DNA of 64,000 nucleotides from Phocaeicola intestinalis (lineage in GTDB: Bacteria > Bacteroidota > Bacteroidia > Bacteroidales > Bacteroidaceae): assembly GCF_014837065.1 (NCBI RefSeq), contig NZ_JACSPP010000009.1, positions 1 through 64,000 of the forward strand. The letters run 5' to 3'. The position numbers and the translations under genes were made by a program. How positions within the stretch are numbered: position 1 is the stretch's first letter; each line of letters begins with the position of its first letter. The notes under the pieces were generated by a model. It was given only the letters and a program-made list of their open reading frames with translations. It was not told the origin of the DNA and did no database searches. This document shows positions 17,387 through 26,988 of this stretch, one piece after another.

Positions 17387-19315
17387 TTACTGAATCAAAT
17401 CTTCCTCCACCACCAGGTTGTTGATGATGAAGTTCTGACGTTCCATCGTATTCTTTCCCATATAAAATTCCAGCAATTCACCTACGGCATCGGTCTTACG
17501 AAGAGAAACCTGTTCCAGACGCATATCCTTGCCGATAAAATTCCGGAACTCATCGGGCGAGATTTCTCCCAAACCTTTGAACCGGGTGATTTCCGGATTC
17601 GGACCAAGTTTCTCGATCGCAGCCAGTCTTTCTTCTTCCGAATAGCAATAAATCGTTTCGTATACACCTTTCTTCCGGTTCCGTACGCGGAACAAGGGAG
17701 TCTGGAGAATATATACATGTCCTTTCTTAATCAGATCGGGGAAAAACTGGAGGAAGAACGTAATCATCAGCAGACGGATGTGCATGCCATCTACATCGGC
17801 ATCGGTAGCTACAATTACCTTATTATACCGGAGACCGTCCAGCCCGTCCTCGATGTTCAAAGCCGCCTGAAGCAAATTGAACTCCTCGTTTTCGTAGACC
17901 ACTTTCTTAGTCAGCCCGAATGAATTAAGCGGCTTTCCACGCAAGCTGAAGACAGCCTGTGTATTGACATCACGGCTCTTCGTAATAGAACCGCTTGCCG
18001 AATCTCCCTCGGTAATGAAAATGGAACTTTCCAGACGTGGGTCATTTTCTTCATCTTTCGGTGCTTTCTGGTCGTTCAGATGCACCCGGCAATCGCGCAA
18101 CTTGCGGTTATGCAGGTTGGCTTTCTTTGCCCGTTCGCGGGCTATCTTGGTCACGCCGGCTATTGCCTTCCGCTCTTTTTCCGACTCTTGAATCTTCTGC
18201 AGCATCACATCCGCCACATCAGCATGCTTATGCAAGTAATTGTCTACATTCTCCTTGATAAAGTCGCCCACGAACTTATTGACACTAATGCCTGAAAGGG
18301 GATATGGATTCCCGTCCGAATCTTTCTCGGGAGCCATCACCAACGAACCTAACTTGATTTTGGTTTGACTTTCGAACGTCGGTTCAATCACATTGATGGC
18401 AATTGCCGCCACCAATCCATTACGGATATCCTGGTATTCCAGATTCTTGCCGTAAAATTCCTTGATGGTACGGGCAAGGTGTTCCTTGAACGCGCTCTGA
18501 TGAGTACCTCCTTGCGTGGTATGCTGGCCGTTGACAAACGAATAATATTCCTCACCGTATTGAGCGGTATGCGTAAAGGCAATCTCTATGTCCTCTCCTT
18601 TCAGGTGCACAATCGGATACAACCCCGAAGTGGTCATATTATCGTTCAGCAAATCCTCCAATCCATTCCGGCTCACGATACGCCTTCCGTTATAATAAAT
18701 GGAAAGCCCTGTATTAAGATAGGTATAATTGCGGAGCATCGTCTCGATAAACTCAGGACGGAAATGATAATTCAGAAACAACGTATGGTCGGGTTCGAAG
18801 AAAATGAATGTTCCGTTCTCCTCATCTGTATCTCCAGTCCTGTCACTTTTCAGTTCTCCCCGTTCGAATACGGCCTCACGCATCTGTCCGTCGCGCACGC
18901 TTCGTGCAACAAAGCGGGAACTTAACGCATTGACCGCCTTGGCACCGACTCCGTTCAGTCCGACACTCTTCTTGAATGCCTTCGTATCGTATTTACCTCC
19001 GGTATTCAACATCGACACGGCATCGACCAGACTACCCAACGGAATGCCTCGTCCATAATCGCGGACAGATACACGCAGGTTGTCTTCCAGTTGGATGTCG
19101 ATGCGCTTTCCGGCTCCCATCTTGAACTCGTCAATGCTATTGTCTATCACTTCTTTCAGCAAGACATAGATACCGTCCTCGGCCTGCGAACCGTCGCCCA
19201 AACGTCCGATATACATACCGGGACGAGTGCGCACGTGCTCCATATCGCTCAAGTGACGGATATTCTCCTCCGTATAAGAAACGGTCGGTTGTATCGATTC
19301 GTTCTCTTCTGCCAT
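17387..19315 (-). CDS. parE: DNA topoisomerase IV subunit B
   Basis: A 642-residue ATPase subunit of topoisomerase IV, which decatenates sister chromosomes. The N-terminal GHKL domain has [19 protein letters not shown] and [15 protein letters not shown] transducer region follows, then a TOPRIM domain with EGDSASGS and [12 protein letters not shown]. The opening [20 protein letters not shown], without the GLHHLVYEIVDN of GyrB, marks it as ParE. It leads the parE-coaD-protease operon. ParC is not in the window. Confidence 0.94.
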   Translation of the reverse strand: MAEENESIQPTVSYTEENIRHLSDMEHVRTRPGMYIGRLGDGSQAEDGIYVLLKEVIDNSIDEFKMGAGKRIDIQLEDNLRVSVRDYGRGIPLGSLVDAVSMLNTGGKYDTKAFKKSVGLNGVGAKAVNALSSRFVARSVRDGQMREAVFERGELKSDRTGDTDEENGTFIFFEPDHTLFLNYHFRPEFIETMLRNYTYLNTGLSIYYNGRRIVSRNGLEDLLNDNMTTSGLYPIVHLKGEDIEIAFTHTAQYGEEYYSFVNGQHTTQGGTHQSAFKEHLARTIKEFYGKNLEYQDIRNGLVAAIAINVIEPTFESQTKIKLGSLVMAPEKDSDGNPYPLSGISVNKFVGDFIKENVDNYLHKHADVADVMLQKIQESEKERKAIAGVTKIARERAKKANLHNRKLRDCRVHLNDQKAPKDEENDPRLESSIFITEGDSASGSITKSRDVNTQAVFSLRGKPLNSFGLTKKVVYENEEFNLLQAALNIEDGLDGLRYNKVIVATDADVDGMHIRLLMITFFLQFFPDLIKKGHVYILQTPLFRVRNRKKGVYETIYCYSEEERLAAIEKLGPNPEITRFKGLGEISPDEFRNFIGKDMRLEQVSLRKTDAVGELLEFYMGKNTMERQNFIINNLVVEEDLIQ

Positions 19316-19332
19316 GGTTTAAAGTTTTTAGT

Positions 19333-19425
19333 CAGTTGACAAGGTAACAAGTTGACAAGGTTTTAAAATCTTATGCGATACTATTTAGAACCTTGTCGCC
19401 TTGTCCACTCGTCACCTTGTCAACT
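19333..19425. repeat. word-array hairpin, family C, copy 1
   Basis: The left arm has AGTTGACAAGGTAACAAG then TTGACAAGG. The right arm has CCTTGTCGCCTTGTCCACTC then GTCACCTTGTCAACTT. Words of 7-9 bases (TTGACAAGG, TAACAAG, TGGACAAGG) are repeated with variation and pair imperfectly across an AT-rich loop. The second copy is at 30836-30935. It lies between the parE start and the GNAT stop on the same strand. Confidence 0.82.
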
Positions 19426-19433
19426 TAAATGAA

Positions 19434-20564
19434 TTACAACATCTTCCTGTAAGCCCTGCGGCGCTTATGTTGTTCGGGATTGAATACACTCCATTGCGAC
19501 TGGACTTTCTTGTTGTCTTCCAGTTCGGGATTGCTTTCACCGTATTCAAACCCTAACTGCTGGTACACCGGTATCAAGTCATAAAACAACAAAGCATTCA
19601 CGCCTTTGCTTTGATACTCCGGCTTCACTCCCACCAGCAAGAGGTCCAGTATCTTCGGTTTCTTGATGAACAATGCCTTGAGCAGGTGATACCATCCGAA
19701 AGGCAGCATCTTCCCTTTCGCTTTCTGCAAAGCTTCAGACAGCGAAGGCATCGAAATACCTGCGGCTATCAGATTTCCTTCCTCGTCTTCGATAATCGAC
19801 ACCATACGCAGGTCTATCAGCGGCAAATACATCTTAATATATTGGTCGATCTGACCTTGCGTCATCTTCGAATAGCCATACAGTGGAGCGTATGCCTCAT
19901 TTATCAGGTCAAAAATGCGTTGCCCGTAATTCTTTTCCTTTATTTCCTTCCGTTTCAACTTCTTTATCTTCAGCTTATACTTCTGAAGTATGATTTCTGA
20001 AATACGCACAAACTTTTCAGGAATGGCTTCGGGCACTTTCATCTTAAATTCCACCCAGTCAGCATCCTTCTCGAAACCCAACTTTTCCATGTGTTTCTGA
20101 TAATAGGGATAATTATAGATGGTAGACATTGTCCCCAGCTGGTCGAACCCATCAATCAGCATTCCTTCTGCATCCATATCAGTAAAGCCCAGCGGACCTA
20201 CGATGGATTTCATTCCTCGTTCTTTCCCCCATTGTGCCACAGTATCAAGCAATGCTTCTGATACTTCTTCATCATCGATGAAGTCTATCCATCCGAAGCG
20301 CACTTCTTTCTTCTGCCACGTATCGTTAGCACGATGGTTGATTATCGCCGCCACTCGCCCTACGACCCTATCATTCTTATAGGCAAGGAAGTAATCGGCT
20401 TCGCAAAACTCGAACGCCGCATTCTTCTTCGGGTTAAAGGTGTTCAACATATCATCGTACAAATCGGGAACGGAATAAGGGTTTCCCTTGTATAATTCGT
20501 AATTGAAGCGAATAAAGGTCTTCAGCTCTTTTTTCGAGCTTACTTTCTTAATGATAATGGCCAT
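19434..20564 (-). CDS. GNAT-like acyltransferase family protein
   Basis: A 376-residue soluble protein resembling the large two-domain GNAT proteins of Bacteroidota. Segments DYFLAYKNDRVVGRVAAIIN, SIVGPLGFTDMDAEGMLIDG and LVGVKPEYQSKGVNALLF (a GNAT motif A-like QSKG turn) support an acetyl-CoA fold. Substrate and pathway are unknown. The middle holds a very lysine-rich helix (KYKLKIKKLKRKEIKEKNYG). About 295 bases upstream, to the DUF3810 stop, hold no gene; they are AT-rich with a possible -7 element TATCTTTAC on the minus strand (20593-20601). Confidence 0.75.
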   Translation of the reverse strand: MAIIIKKVSSKKELKTFIRFNYELYKGNPYSVPDLYDDMLNTFNPKKNAAFEFCEADYFLAYKNDRVVGRVAAIINHRANDTWQKKEVRFGWIDFIDDEEVSEALLDTVAQWGKERGMKSIVGPLGFTDMDAEGMLIDGFDQLGTMSTIYNYPYYQKHMEKLGFEKDADWVEFKMKVPEAIPEKFVRISEIILQKYKLKIKKLKRKEIKEKNYGQRIFDLINEAYAPLYGYSKMTQGQIDQYIKMYLPLIDLRMVSIIEDEEGNLIAAGISMPSLSEALQKAKGKMLPFGWYHLLKALFIKKPKILDLLLVGVKPEYQSKGVNALLFYDLIPVYQQLGFEYGESNPELEDNKKVQSQWSVFNPEQHKRRRAYRKML

Positions 20565-20859
20565 CTGTTCGTTAAAGTATGTATTTCAGGGCGTAAAGAT
20601 ACAAATTTTTATCCGAAAGCATAAGGAAAGAAGAATACTTTTTCCAGAACGAAGAACGGGACGCCACAAAACAAAATACCAGACAGACAGGAATAAGCTT
20701 ATTTTACAGACAAAAAGAAAGCAAAACAAACAATCTGTACACTTCATTTACACATAATGAAAGCAGACAAGCATCATTTCCGTTTTTCCAAATACATCCA
20801 GAATCGAAAAAACGCGCAACGCACTGACTTCCCCACGTAAATTCCAGATTCTCGCAGCC

Positions 20860-21909
20860 TCATTGCCACCAGTTTTCGGGCAAGGAAAGAATCATGCCTG
20901 TCACCTCACCATAATTCTTCGTCCCCGACGGGATACGGTTTCCTTTCAGGTACCAGTTATAGACAGCATCCTGTACCGCACCTATCCACGGGCTATACCG
21001 TTCTCCCCAATAAATTTCTTTCGCGCGGAGTTCCCGCATAATGTCGGGACGGATATGGTTTGCCCATTCTTTACAGCCGGCTTCGCCCAATATCCGATAA
21101 GCGTCCCTATATATATAAGGTAGCAAACCGAAGTATCCGCAATAGCGCACGTACCTATTTGCGGAGCGGACGCAAACCTGATACGCCCAGAAATTGGCTT
21201 CGGCTTCCTGGCTCACGCCCAACAGGTGGGAAAGCTCGTGGGCGTATGTAAACGGGTATTGTGCCGGAAGCAATTCGTGATTGACGTGCGACTCATCAAA
21301 GAAAGGTCCCATATAGCCCAGCACACCGACTTTCGAATACAATCCGTTTACCAAAGAGCGTTTCGGATGCTGAAAGTCTTTCGGAACGGTCAGGGCGAAA
21401 TATCCCGGCACTTGCCGGTAAATCCGTTTCACCTCACGCCGGATATCAGCTTCGGGCAAGAATGCTTCCGGACTATATGAGGCGTTCAAGCTATCGGTAT
21501 AGGCTTCGAGAAAACGATGAAACCGTGCCTCTTCATACGAAACACGCGCTACGCCCGAACGGGAAAAGAAATCATTCCGGAAGTAATTCATGCCCCAGCC
21601 CCAATAGAACCAGACGTAAACCCACACCAACACTTCCACTTCACGCCCTAAGATGTGCCATCCGCTCCGTTTCTTCCGCCGTGCCACAAAAGGATAAACC
21701 AGCAGGAAGCCTCCAATCCCGATAACCGTCACTTCGCAAAGCGAGAACGGAACTACCGAAGCCACACCCGAAAGGCAAACGGAAAGCCCAGGATATACCT
21801 CCCGTGCGTACCATTCTCCGGCACCGGGTATCCAGCGGAACATCCACACACCTATCAGAAGCAGAGCCAGTACCGCCCAACGAATATATCGGAATCGAAT
21901 GTATTTCAT
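20860..21909 (-). CDS. DUF3810 membrane zinc-peptidase-like protein
   Basis: A 349-residue membrane protein. Three hydrophobic segments (about 9-25, 42-75 and 92-106) precede a soluble domain with the zinc-metalloprotease signature HELSH in PFTYAHELSHLLGVSQEAEAN (about 220-240), where the second part supplies a Glu likely to be the third zinc ligand. This is the DUF3810 pattern. A membrane-anchored peptidase is inferred; no substrate is known. A -7-like TAACTTTG on the minus strand (21915-21922) lies only 5 bases before the ATG. The SpmA/B gene is divergent. Confidence 0.85.
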   Translation of the reverse strand: MKYIRFRYIRWAVLALLLIGVWMFRWIPGAGEWYAREVYPGLSVCLSGVASVVPFSLCEVTVIGIGGFLLVYPFVARRKKRSGWHILGREVEVLVWVYVWFYWGWGMNYFRNDFFSRSGVARVSYEEARFHRFLEAYTDSLNASYSPEAFLPEADIRREVKRIYRQVPGYFALTVPKDFQHPKRSLVNGLYSKVGVLGYMGPFFDESHVNHELLPAQYPFTYAHELSHLLGVSQEAEANFWAYQVCVRSANRYVRYCGYFGLLPYIYRDAYRILGEAGCKEWANHIRPDIMRELRAKEIYWGERYSPWIGAVQDAVYNWYLKGNRIPSGTKNYGEVTGMILSLPENWWQ

Positions 21910-21943
21910 GAATGCAAAGTTATCATTTTCGGAATTAATTCTT

Positions 21944-21951
21944 TACTTTTG
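21944..21951 (+). promoter_or_regulatory. candidate -7 box TACTTTTG
   Basis: A match to TAnnTTTG upstream of the SpmA/B fusion gene. It would give a leader of about 160 bases that contains the family A hairpin at 22005-22080. No convincing -33 TTG was seen. Confidence 0.4.
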
Positions 21952-22004
21952 CGGAGAATTTTAATAACAGAAAATGAGGCACAAATCTTTATGTTTCCAA
22001 CTTT

Positions 22005-22080
22005 AAAACGCAGATTAACGCAGATTCTCACAGATAGGGGAAATAATAATCTGCGAAAATTTGCGCTAATCTGCGTTTCA
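22005..22080. repeat. word-array hairpin, family A, copy 2
   Basis: The left arm AAAACGCAGATTAACGCAGA pairs with the right arm TGCGCTAATCTGCGTTTC through an AT-rich loop. It would lie in the 5' leader of the gene at 22117. Confidence 0.82.
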
Positions 22081-22116
22081 TAAAGACATCTGCTTACTTG
22101 ACAAAACAATAAGACT

Positions 22117-23346
22117 ATGGTTCTGAACTACATCTGGATTGCTTTCTTCGTGCTGGCTTTTATTGTTGCCACAATACGGCTGGTATTCTTTGGTGACGCG
22201 GAGGTATTCCCCGACATCATCAACTCCACCTTTGCCTCTTCCAAGTCGGCATTCGAGATTTCCCTCGGGCTGACCGGTGTGCTGGCACTTTGGATGGGCA
22301 TCATGCGCATTGGCGAGCAAGGCGGAGTCATCGCCCTTTTCTCGCGCGTGCTTAGCCCTTTGTTTTCCAAACTCTTTCCCGATATTCCCAAAGGGCATCC
22401 CGTAACGGGAAGCATCTTTATGAACATGGCGGCCAATATGTTGGGATTGGACAATGCCGCCACGCCCCTCGGACTGAAAGCCATGGAAGGCTTGCAAGAA
22501 CTGAATCCGAAGAAAGACACTGCTACCAACCCGATGATTATGTTCCTGGTGATAAACACTTCGGGACTGACCCTGATACCTATCAGCATCATGGTCTACC
22601 GCGCCCAGCTGGGGGCGGCACAACCCACCGATGTATTCGTGCCGATACTCATCGCCACCTTTATTTCCACCCTTGCCGGTATCATTGCCGTGGCTCTTTA
22701 CCAGCGCATCAACCTTTTGAACCGCACGATTCTGCTCTTTTTAGGAGGAGCAATCGCATTCATAACAGGCATCATCTGGTTCTTCAGCACCTTGTCGCAA
22801 GACCAAATCGACCTCTACTCTACCACCTTTGCCAATGTTTTCCTATTTGTGATTATCATCGGTTTCATCTTGGCGGGCATCCGCAAGAAAGTGAATGTGT
22901 ACGATGCATTCATCGAAGGAGCGAAAGAGGGATTCACCACCGCCGTGCGCATCATTCCGTATCTGGTGGCGATACTGGCGGCTATCGGCGTGTTCCGTGC
23001 TTCGGGGTGTATGGATTACTTGACCCAAGGCATCGCCTCGCTGGTAGAGATGTGTGGGCTGGATAGCGATTTCGTAGGCGCGCTTCCTACGGCTCTGATG
23101 AAACCGTTAAGCGGAAGCGGTGCACGCGGATTGATGGTGGATGCCATGAATACCTACGGAGCCGATTCGTTCGTAGGACGATTGGCATGCATCTTCCAAG
23201 GCTCTACCGACACCACATTCTACATCCTTGCGGTGTATTTCGGGAGCGTGGGTGTAGCGAAGACCCGCCATGCCGTGCCTTGCGGCTTGCTTGCCGACTT
23301 TGCAGGCATCCTTGCCGCGATATTCGTTTGCTATTTATTCTTCTGA
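22117..23346 (+). CDS. SpmA/SpmB fusion, nucleoside recognition domain protein
   Basis: A 409-residue polytopic membrane protein. Two nucleoside-recognition (Gate) domains are fused: the first half resembles SpmA (SLGLTGVLALWMGIMRIGEQ, GHPVTGSIFMNMAANMLGLD, NAATPLGLKAME) and the second SpmB (RIIPYLVAILAAIGVFRASG, GALPTALMKPLSGSGARGLM, GSTDTTFYILAVYFGSVG). In spore formers these are separate spore-maturation proteins; in non-sporulating Bacteroidota the fusion is presumed to be a transporter of unknown substrate. The ybeY gene follows on the same strand after a hairpin. Confidence 0.88.
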   Translation: MVLNYIWIAFFVLAFIVATIRLVFFGDAEVFPDIINSTFASSKSAFEISLGLTGVLALWMGIMRIGEQGGVIALFSRVLSPLFSKLFPDIPKGHPVTGSIFMNMAANMLGLDNAATPLGLKAMEGLQELNPKKDTATNPMIMFLVINTSGLTLIPISIMVYRAQLGAAQPTDVFVPILIATFISTLAGIIAVALYQRINLLNRTILLFLGGAIAFITGIIWFFSTLSQDQIDLYSTTFANVFLFVIIIGFILAGIRKKVNVYDAFIEGAKEGFTTAVRIIPYLVAILAAIGVFRASGCMDYLTQGIASLVEMCGLDSDFVGALPTALMKPLSGSGARGLMVDAMNTYGADSFVGRLACIFQGSTDTTFYILAVYFGSVGVAKTRHAVPCGLLADFAGILAAIFVCYLFF

Positions 23347-23353
23347 TTTAATA

Positions 23354-23441
23354 AAACGCAGAGTTTCGCAAATTTTCACAGATGACTATCTGTTTATTTC
23401 ATATAAGAAATCCGCGTTAATCGGCGAAAATCTGAGTTTCA
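23354..23441. repeat. word-array hairpin, family A, copy 3
   Basis: A diverged copy with left arm AAAACGCAGAGTTTCGCAAA and right arm TCGGCGAAAATCTGAGTTTC; the inner part AGATGACTATCT is a small palindrome. It lies between two co-directional genes. Confidence 0.72.
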
Positions 23442-23466
23442 ATACGATAACTTAAACAAGCCAACT

Positions 23467-23892
23467 ATGATTACGTATCAGACCGAAGGGGTGGAAATGC
23501 CCCACATCAAGAAAAGAGAAACGACGGAATGGGTGAAAGCCGTCACCCAAACGTATGGGAAGAAGGTGGGAGAAATAGCCTACATCTTCTGTTCCGATGA
23601 AAAGATATTGGAAGTAAACCGCCAATACCTGCAACACGATTATTACACCGACATCATCACCTTCGACTATACCGAAGGAAACCGCATCGCGGGCGACCTC
23701 TTCATCAGCCTCGACACGGTGCGCACCAATGCCGAACAGTTCGGAGCCACGTATGACACCGAGCTGCACCGGGTCATCATCCACGGCATCCTGCACCTGT
23801 GCGGCATCAACGACAAGGGTCCGGGCGAGCGCGAAATCATGGAGCAAGCCGAGAACAAGGCACTCGCCCTGCTGGCGGAGATGGAAAGATGA
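23467..23892 (+). CDS. ybeY: endoribonuclease YbeY
   Basis: A 141-residue metal-dependent RNase of the UPF0054 family, involved in 16S rRNA 3' maturation and ribosome quality control. The zinc-binding signature HGILHLCGINDKGPGE gives His106 and His110. The third histidine of the usual HGxLHLxGYDH is not present: NDK stands in its place, which I believe is normal in Bacteroidota. The middle motif YLQHDYYTDIITFDY is also characteristic. Start at ATG 23467. Confidence 0.93.
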   Translation: MITYQTEGVEMPHIKKRETTEWVKAVTQTYGKKVGEIAYIFCSDEKILEVNRQYLQHDYYTDIITFDYTEGNRIAGDLFISLDTVRTNAEQFGATYDTELHRVIIHGILHLCGINDKGPGEREIMEQAENKALALLAEMER

Positions 23893-23940
23893 AACTCACC
23901 ACAATATAGTAGAACAAAATTGGTTTGCGAAAAATAGAAT

Positions 23941-24069
23941 GGAACACAGAGACACAAAGGCACAGAGTTCTATTTTTTGAGAGAACAAAGCTCACGTAGA
24001 AAAGATTTGGTTCGGCGTTCTTTGTCCTTTCTCTATTTATTTCTCCGTGGCTCTGTGCCTCTGTGTTCA
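23941..24069. repeat. word-array hairpin, family K (CACAGAG words)
   Basis: The left arm GAACACAGAGACACAAAGGC then ACAGAG pairs with GGCTCTGTGCCTCTGTGTTC. Between them are TTCTTTGTCCTTTCTC and related pieces. Single-arm relatives lie at 24094-24125 and 6635-6660. It falls in the 517-base gap between ybeY and mnmG, which contains only repeats and the mnmG promoter. Confidence 0.8.
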
Positions 24070-24180
24070 TCTTTTAATCACACACCACTCTTAATGGAAC
24101 GCAGAGATGCAAAAGCGCAGAGAGTGGTGTTTATACAAACGCATAGAGCCATGTCCACCTATGCAATTAATCAACTCTCC

Positions 24181-24294
24181 AGTCCTATGCAGTCAGGACC
24201 GCAATCCTAACACATCAGGACTCCAGTCCTTGCATATATAGGACTGCAGTCCTTGCCTATTAGGATTTAGGGAGGACTGGCATCCGAAGGACCG
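24181..24294. repeat. word-array repeat, family H, copy 1
   Basis: Palindromic words AGGACTGCAGTCCT, AGGACTCCAGTCCT and diverged versions follow each other about every 24 bases, ending in GGAGGACTGGCATCCGAAGG. Copy 2 is at 33354-33419. No coding frame fits. Confidence 0.78.
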
Positions 24295-24375
24295 AGCAAC
24301 TATATGCATCGGGCGACGCAAGTAAATCTCTTTCTCTTTTTCCCTTATTCCATAGCTTAACCCGCCTTTTTTTCG

Positions 24376-24383
24376 TATTTTTG
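24376..24383 (+). promoter_or_regulatory. mnmG promoter -7 box
   Basis: TATTTTTG matches TAnnTTTG. The -33 element is weak. Its position rules out the GTG at 24383 as the mnmG start and supports the ATG at 24410. Confidence 0.6.
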
Positions 24384-24409
24384 TGCCGTATATTAAAACG
24401 AAAAGACGA

Positions 24410-26281
24410 ATGGATTTTAACTACGACGTGATTGTAATCGGGGCGGGACATGCCGGATGCGAAGCCGCGGCGGCTTCCGCCAACTTAGGCTCGAAGACCT
24501 GCCTCATTACGATGGACATGAACAAGATTGCCCAGATGAGCTGCAACCCTGCCGTGGGCGGAATCGCCAAAGGCCAAATCGTAAGAGAGATTGACGCACT
24601 GGGCGGCTATATGGGAATCGTGACCGACCGCACCGCTATCCAGTTCCGGATGCTCAACCGCTCGAAAGGGCCTGCCATGTGGAGCCCCCGCGCCCAGTGC
24701 GACCGGGCGAAGTTCATCTGGACCTGGCGCGAGATACTGGAAAACATCCCCAGCCTGCATATCTGGCAAGACACGGTAGAAGAACTGCTGGTAGAAGACG
24801 GAGAAGTAAAAGGAGTGGTCACCTGCTGGGGTGTCACCTTCCACGCACGGTGTGTCATCCTTACCGCAGGCACGTTCCTGAACGGGCTGATGCACATCGG
24901 ACGCAAGATGCTCGCCGGAGGACGGTGCGCCGAACCGGCTTCGTATCACCTGACTGAATCCATCACCCGGCACGGCATTACCGCCGGACGGATGAAGACA
25001 GGTACCCCCGTACGCATCGACGCACGGAGCGTAGACTTCTCGCTCATGGAAACGCAGGACGGAGAAAACGATTTCCATAGCTTCTCGTTCCTGAGCGAAC
25101 CGCGCCACCTGAAGCAATTGCAATGCTGGACATGTTATACAAACGAGGAAGTGCACGCCGTATTGCGGAGCGGGCTTGCCGACTCTCCTCTCTACAACGG
25201 GCAAATCCAAAGCATCGGTCCGCGCTATTGCCCCAGCATCGAGACCAAAATCGTGACCTTCCCCGACAAGCCGCAACACCAGTTGTTCTTGGAACCCGAA
25301 GGCGAAACGACCCGCGAGCTTTACCTGAACGGCTTCTCGTCTTCGCTCCCGATGGACATCCAGTTTGCCGCCCTGCGTAAGATACCATGCTTCCGCAACG
25401 TAGTGGCTTACCGTCCGGGCTATGCCATCGAATACGATTATTTCGACCCCACCCAGCTCACGCATACGCTGGAATCGAAGGTCATCAAGAACCTGTTCTT
25501 CGCCGGACAAGTGAACGGCACTACCGGATACGAAGAAGCAGGCGGGCAAGGCATCATTGCCGGCATCAATGCACACCAGAACTGCACCGGAGGAGAGCCG
25601 TTCGTATTGGGAAGGGACGAGGCTTACATCGGCGTGCTGATAGACGACCTCGTGACAAAAGGCGTGGACGAGCCTTACCGCATGTTCACTTCACGCGCCG
25701 AATACCGCATCTTGCTCCGTCAGGACGATGCCGACATGCGCCTTACCGAACAGGCTTACCGCCTCGGTCTTGCCAAGCGCGAGCGCTACGATATGCTTTG
25801 CCGCAAGCGGGAAATGATACAGCACCTGGTAGACTTTGCCAAGACCTACTCCATCAAAGCCGATAAGATAAACGACACGCTGGAAAGTCTGGGCACCGCC
25901 CGGCTGGCCCACGGATGCAAGCTAATCGACCTGCTGAGCCGCCCGCAAATCACCATCGAAAACATCGCGCCGCACATCCCCGCCTTCCAAGCCGAACTGG
26001 ATAAAGTGACCGACCGGAAAGAAGAGACCCTCGAAGCCGCGGAGGTGCTGATAAAATACCAAGGCTACATCGACCGCGAACGGATGATAGCCGACAAGAT
26101 ACACCGGCTGGAAAGCATCAAGATAAAGGGACGGTTCGACTATGCCAACCTGAACTCGCTCTCCACCGAAGCACGTCAGAAGCTTATCAAGATAGATCCC
26201 GAGACACTGGCACAGGCAAGCCGCATACCGGGTATCTCGCCCAGCGACATCAACGTGCTCCTTGTCCTGCTGGGCAGGTAA
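24410..26281 (+). CDS. mnmG: tRNA uridine-5-carboxymethylaminomethyl modification enzyme
   Basis: A 623-residue FAD enzyme that works with MnmE to place the cmnm5 group on wobble uridine 34 of certain tRNAs. The FAD-binding motif is VIVIGAGHAGCEAAAASANL near the N-terminus, followed by MSCNPAVGGIAKGQIVREID (gidA signature), GTFLNGLMHIGRK, GYEEAGGQGIIAGINA (second gidA signature) and the helical C-terminal tRNA-binding region ending ASRIPGISPSDINVLLV. Length is normal. It leads the block mnmG-apt-uvrC. In many bacteria this gene lies near oriC, which fits the adjacent parS site. Confidence 0.96.
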   Translation: MDFNYDVIVIGAGHAGCEAAAASANLGSKTCLITMDMNKIAQMSCNPAVGGIAKGQIVREIDALGGYMGIVTDRTAIQFRMLNRSKGPAMWSPRAQCDRAKFIWTWREILENIPSLHIWQDTVEELLVEDGEVKGVVTCWGVTFHARCVILTAGTFLNGLMHIGRKMLAGGRCAEPASYHLTESITRHGITAGRMKTGTPVRIDARSVDFSLMETQDGENDFHSFSFLSEPRHLKQLQCWTCYTNEEVHAVLRSGLADSPLYNGQIQSIGPRYCPSIETKIVTFPDKPQHQLFLEPEGETTRELYLNGFSSSLPMDIQFAALRKIPCFRNVVAYRPGYAIEYDYFDPTQLTHTLESKVIKNLFFAGQVNGTTGYEEAGGQGIIAGINAHQNCTGGEPFVLGRDEAYIGVLIDDLVTKGVDEPYRMFTSRAEYRILLRQDDADMRLTEQAYRLGLAKRERYDMLCRKREMIQHLVDFAKTYSIKADKINDTLESLGTARLAHGCKLIDLLSRPQITIENIAPHIPAFQAELDKVTDRKEETLEAAEVLIKYQGYIDRERMIADKIHRLESIKIKGRFDYANLNSLSTEARQKLIKIDPETLAQASRIPGISPSDINVLLVLLGR

Positions 26282-26288
26282 AGCACAA

Positions 26289-26304
26289 TGTTTCACGTGA
26301 AACA
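26289..26304. other. parS centromere-like site
   Basis: TGTTTCACGTGAAACA is a perfect 16-base palindrome identical to the widely conserved chromosomal parS consensus bound by ParB. It lies 8 bases after the mnmG stop and 34 before the apt start, in an intergenic spacer. parS sites cluster near the replication origin, so this window is probably origin-proximal. ParA and ParB genes are not in the window. Confidence 0.85.
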
Positions 26305-26337
26305 ACAAGTTTAAGAAACAATCATAAAACACTGGCT

Positions 26338-26862
26338 ATGAACAAAGAAACATTAAGAAAAAATCTAAGAGAAATCCCAGACTTCCCCAAGCCGGGAATC
26401 TTGTTCTACGACGTAACCACGCTCTTTAAAAATGCGGAGTGCCTGCAAGGACTTATCGACGAATTGTACGAGATGTACAAGGACAAAGGCATCACCAAAG
26501 TAGTAGGCATCGAGTCGAGAGGCTTTATTCTGGGCGGAGCCTTGGCGGCACGGTTGGGTGCCGGCTTCATCATGGCACGCAAGCCGGGCAAGCTTCCCGC
26601 CGAAGTCATCGAAGAGACCTACGCCAAAGAATACGGAACCGATACCATCCAAATCCATCGCGATGCCATCGATGAAAACGATGTAGTGCTTCTTCACGAT
26701 GACCTGCTCGCCACGGGAGGCACCATGGCGGCTACTCATCGGCTGGTTAAGAAATGCGGAGCCAAGCAATCCTACATCAACTTCGTCATTGAGCTGAAAG
26801 GGCTGAACGGGCGTAAGGCATTCCCCGAAGACGTGGAAGTGACTACCCTCTTGCAATTATAA
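26338..26862 (+). CDS. apt: adenine phosphoribosyltransferase
   Basis: A 174-residue purine-salvage enzyme converting adenine and PRPP to AMP. The PRPP-binding loop is VVLLHDDLLATGGTMAA with Asp121-Asp122 and Thr126-Gly-Gly-Thr129. The N-terminal FPKPGILFYDVTTLF and IESRGFILGG segments are characteristic of Apt. Length is normal. It lies between mnmG and uvrC on the same strand, with the parS site upstream. Confidence 0.96.
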   Translation: MNKETLRKNLREIPDFPKPGILFYDVTTLFKNAECLQGLIDELYEMYKDKGITKVVGIESRGFILGGALAARLGAGFIMARKPGKLPAEVIEETYAKEYGTDTIQIHRDAIDENDVVLLHDDLLATGGTMAATHRLVKKCGAKQSYINFVIELKGLNGRKAFPEDVEVTTLLQL

Positions 26863-26868
26863 TCAGCA

Positions 26869-26971
26869 GGGACTAGTTAACCAGGTACTAGGGACTAGGT
26901 TTTAATACCTCCATTGATGTGGCGAAGAAAGCTTTAGTATCTAAGACCTAGTACCTAGTCTACTAGTCACC
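26869..26971. repeat. word-array hairpin, family D (ACTAGG words)
   Basis: The left arm GGGACTAGTTAACCAGGTAC and TAGGGACTAGG is mirrored by ACCTAGTACCTAGTCTACTAG on the right. The design matches family C (a TTAACCAGG word, then a TTTTAATACC loop entry), but the word is different. It lies between apt and uvrC. Confidence 0.78.
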
Positions 26972-26988
26972 TCAAACGAACTACGAAA

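Noticed and set aside
24383..24410. GTG at 24383 as the start of mnmG
   Set aside because: The codon overlaps the -7 box TATTTTTG; the ATG at 24410 gives the family N-terminus.
24485..25576. 363-codon minus-strand frame inside mnmG, and a similar one in GH89/GH28
   Set aside because: Antisense of well-supported genes without motifs or promoters.
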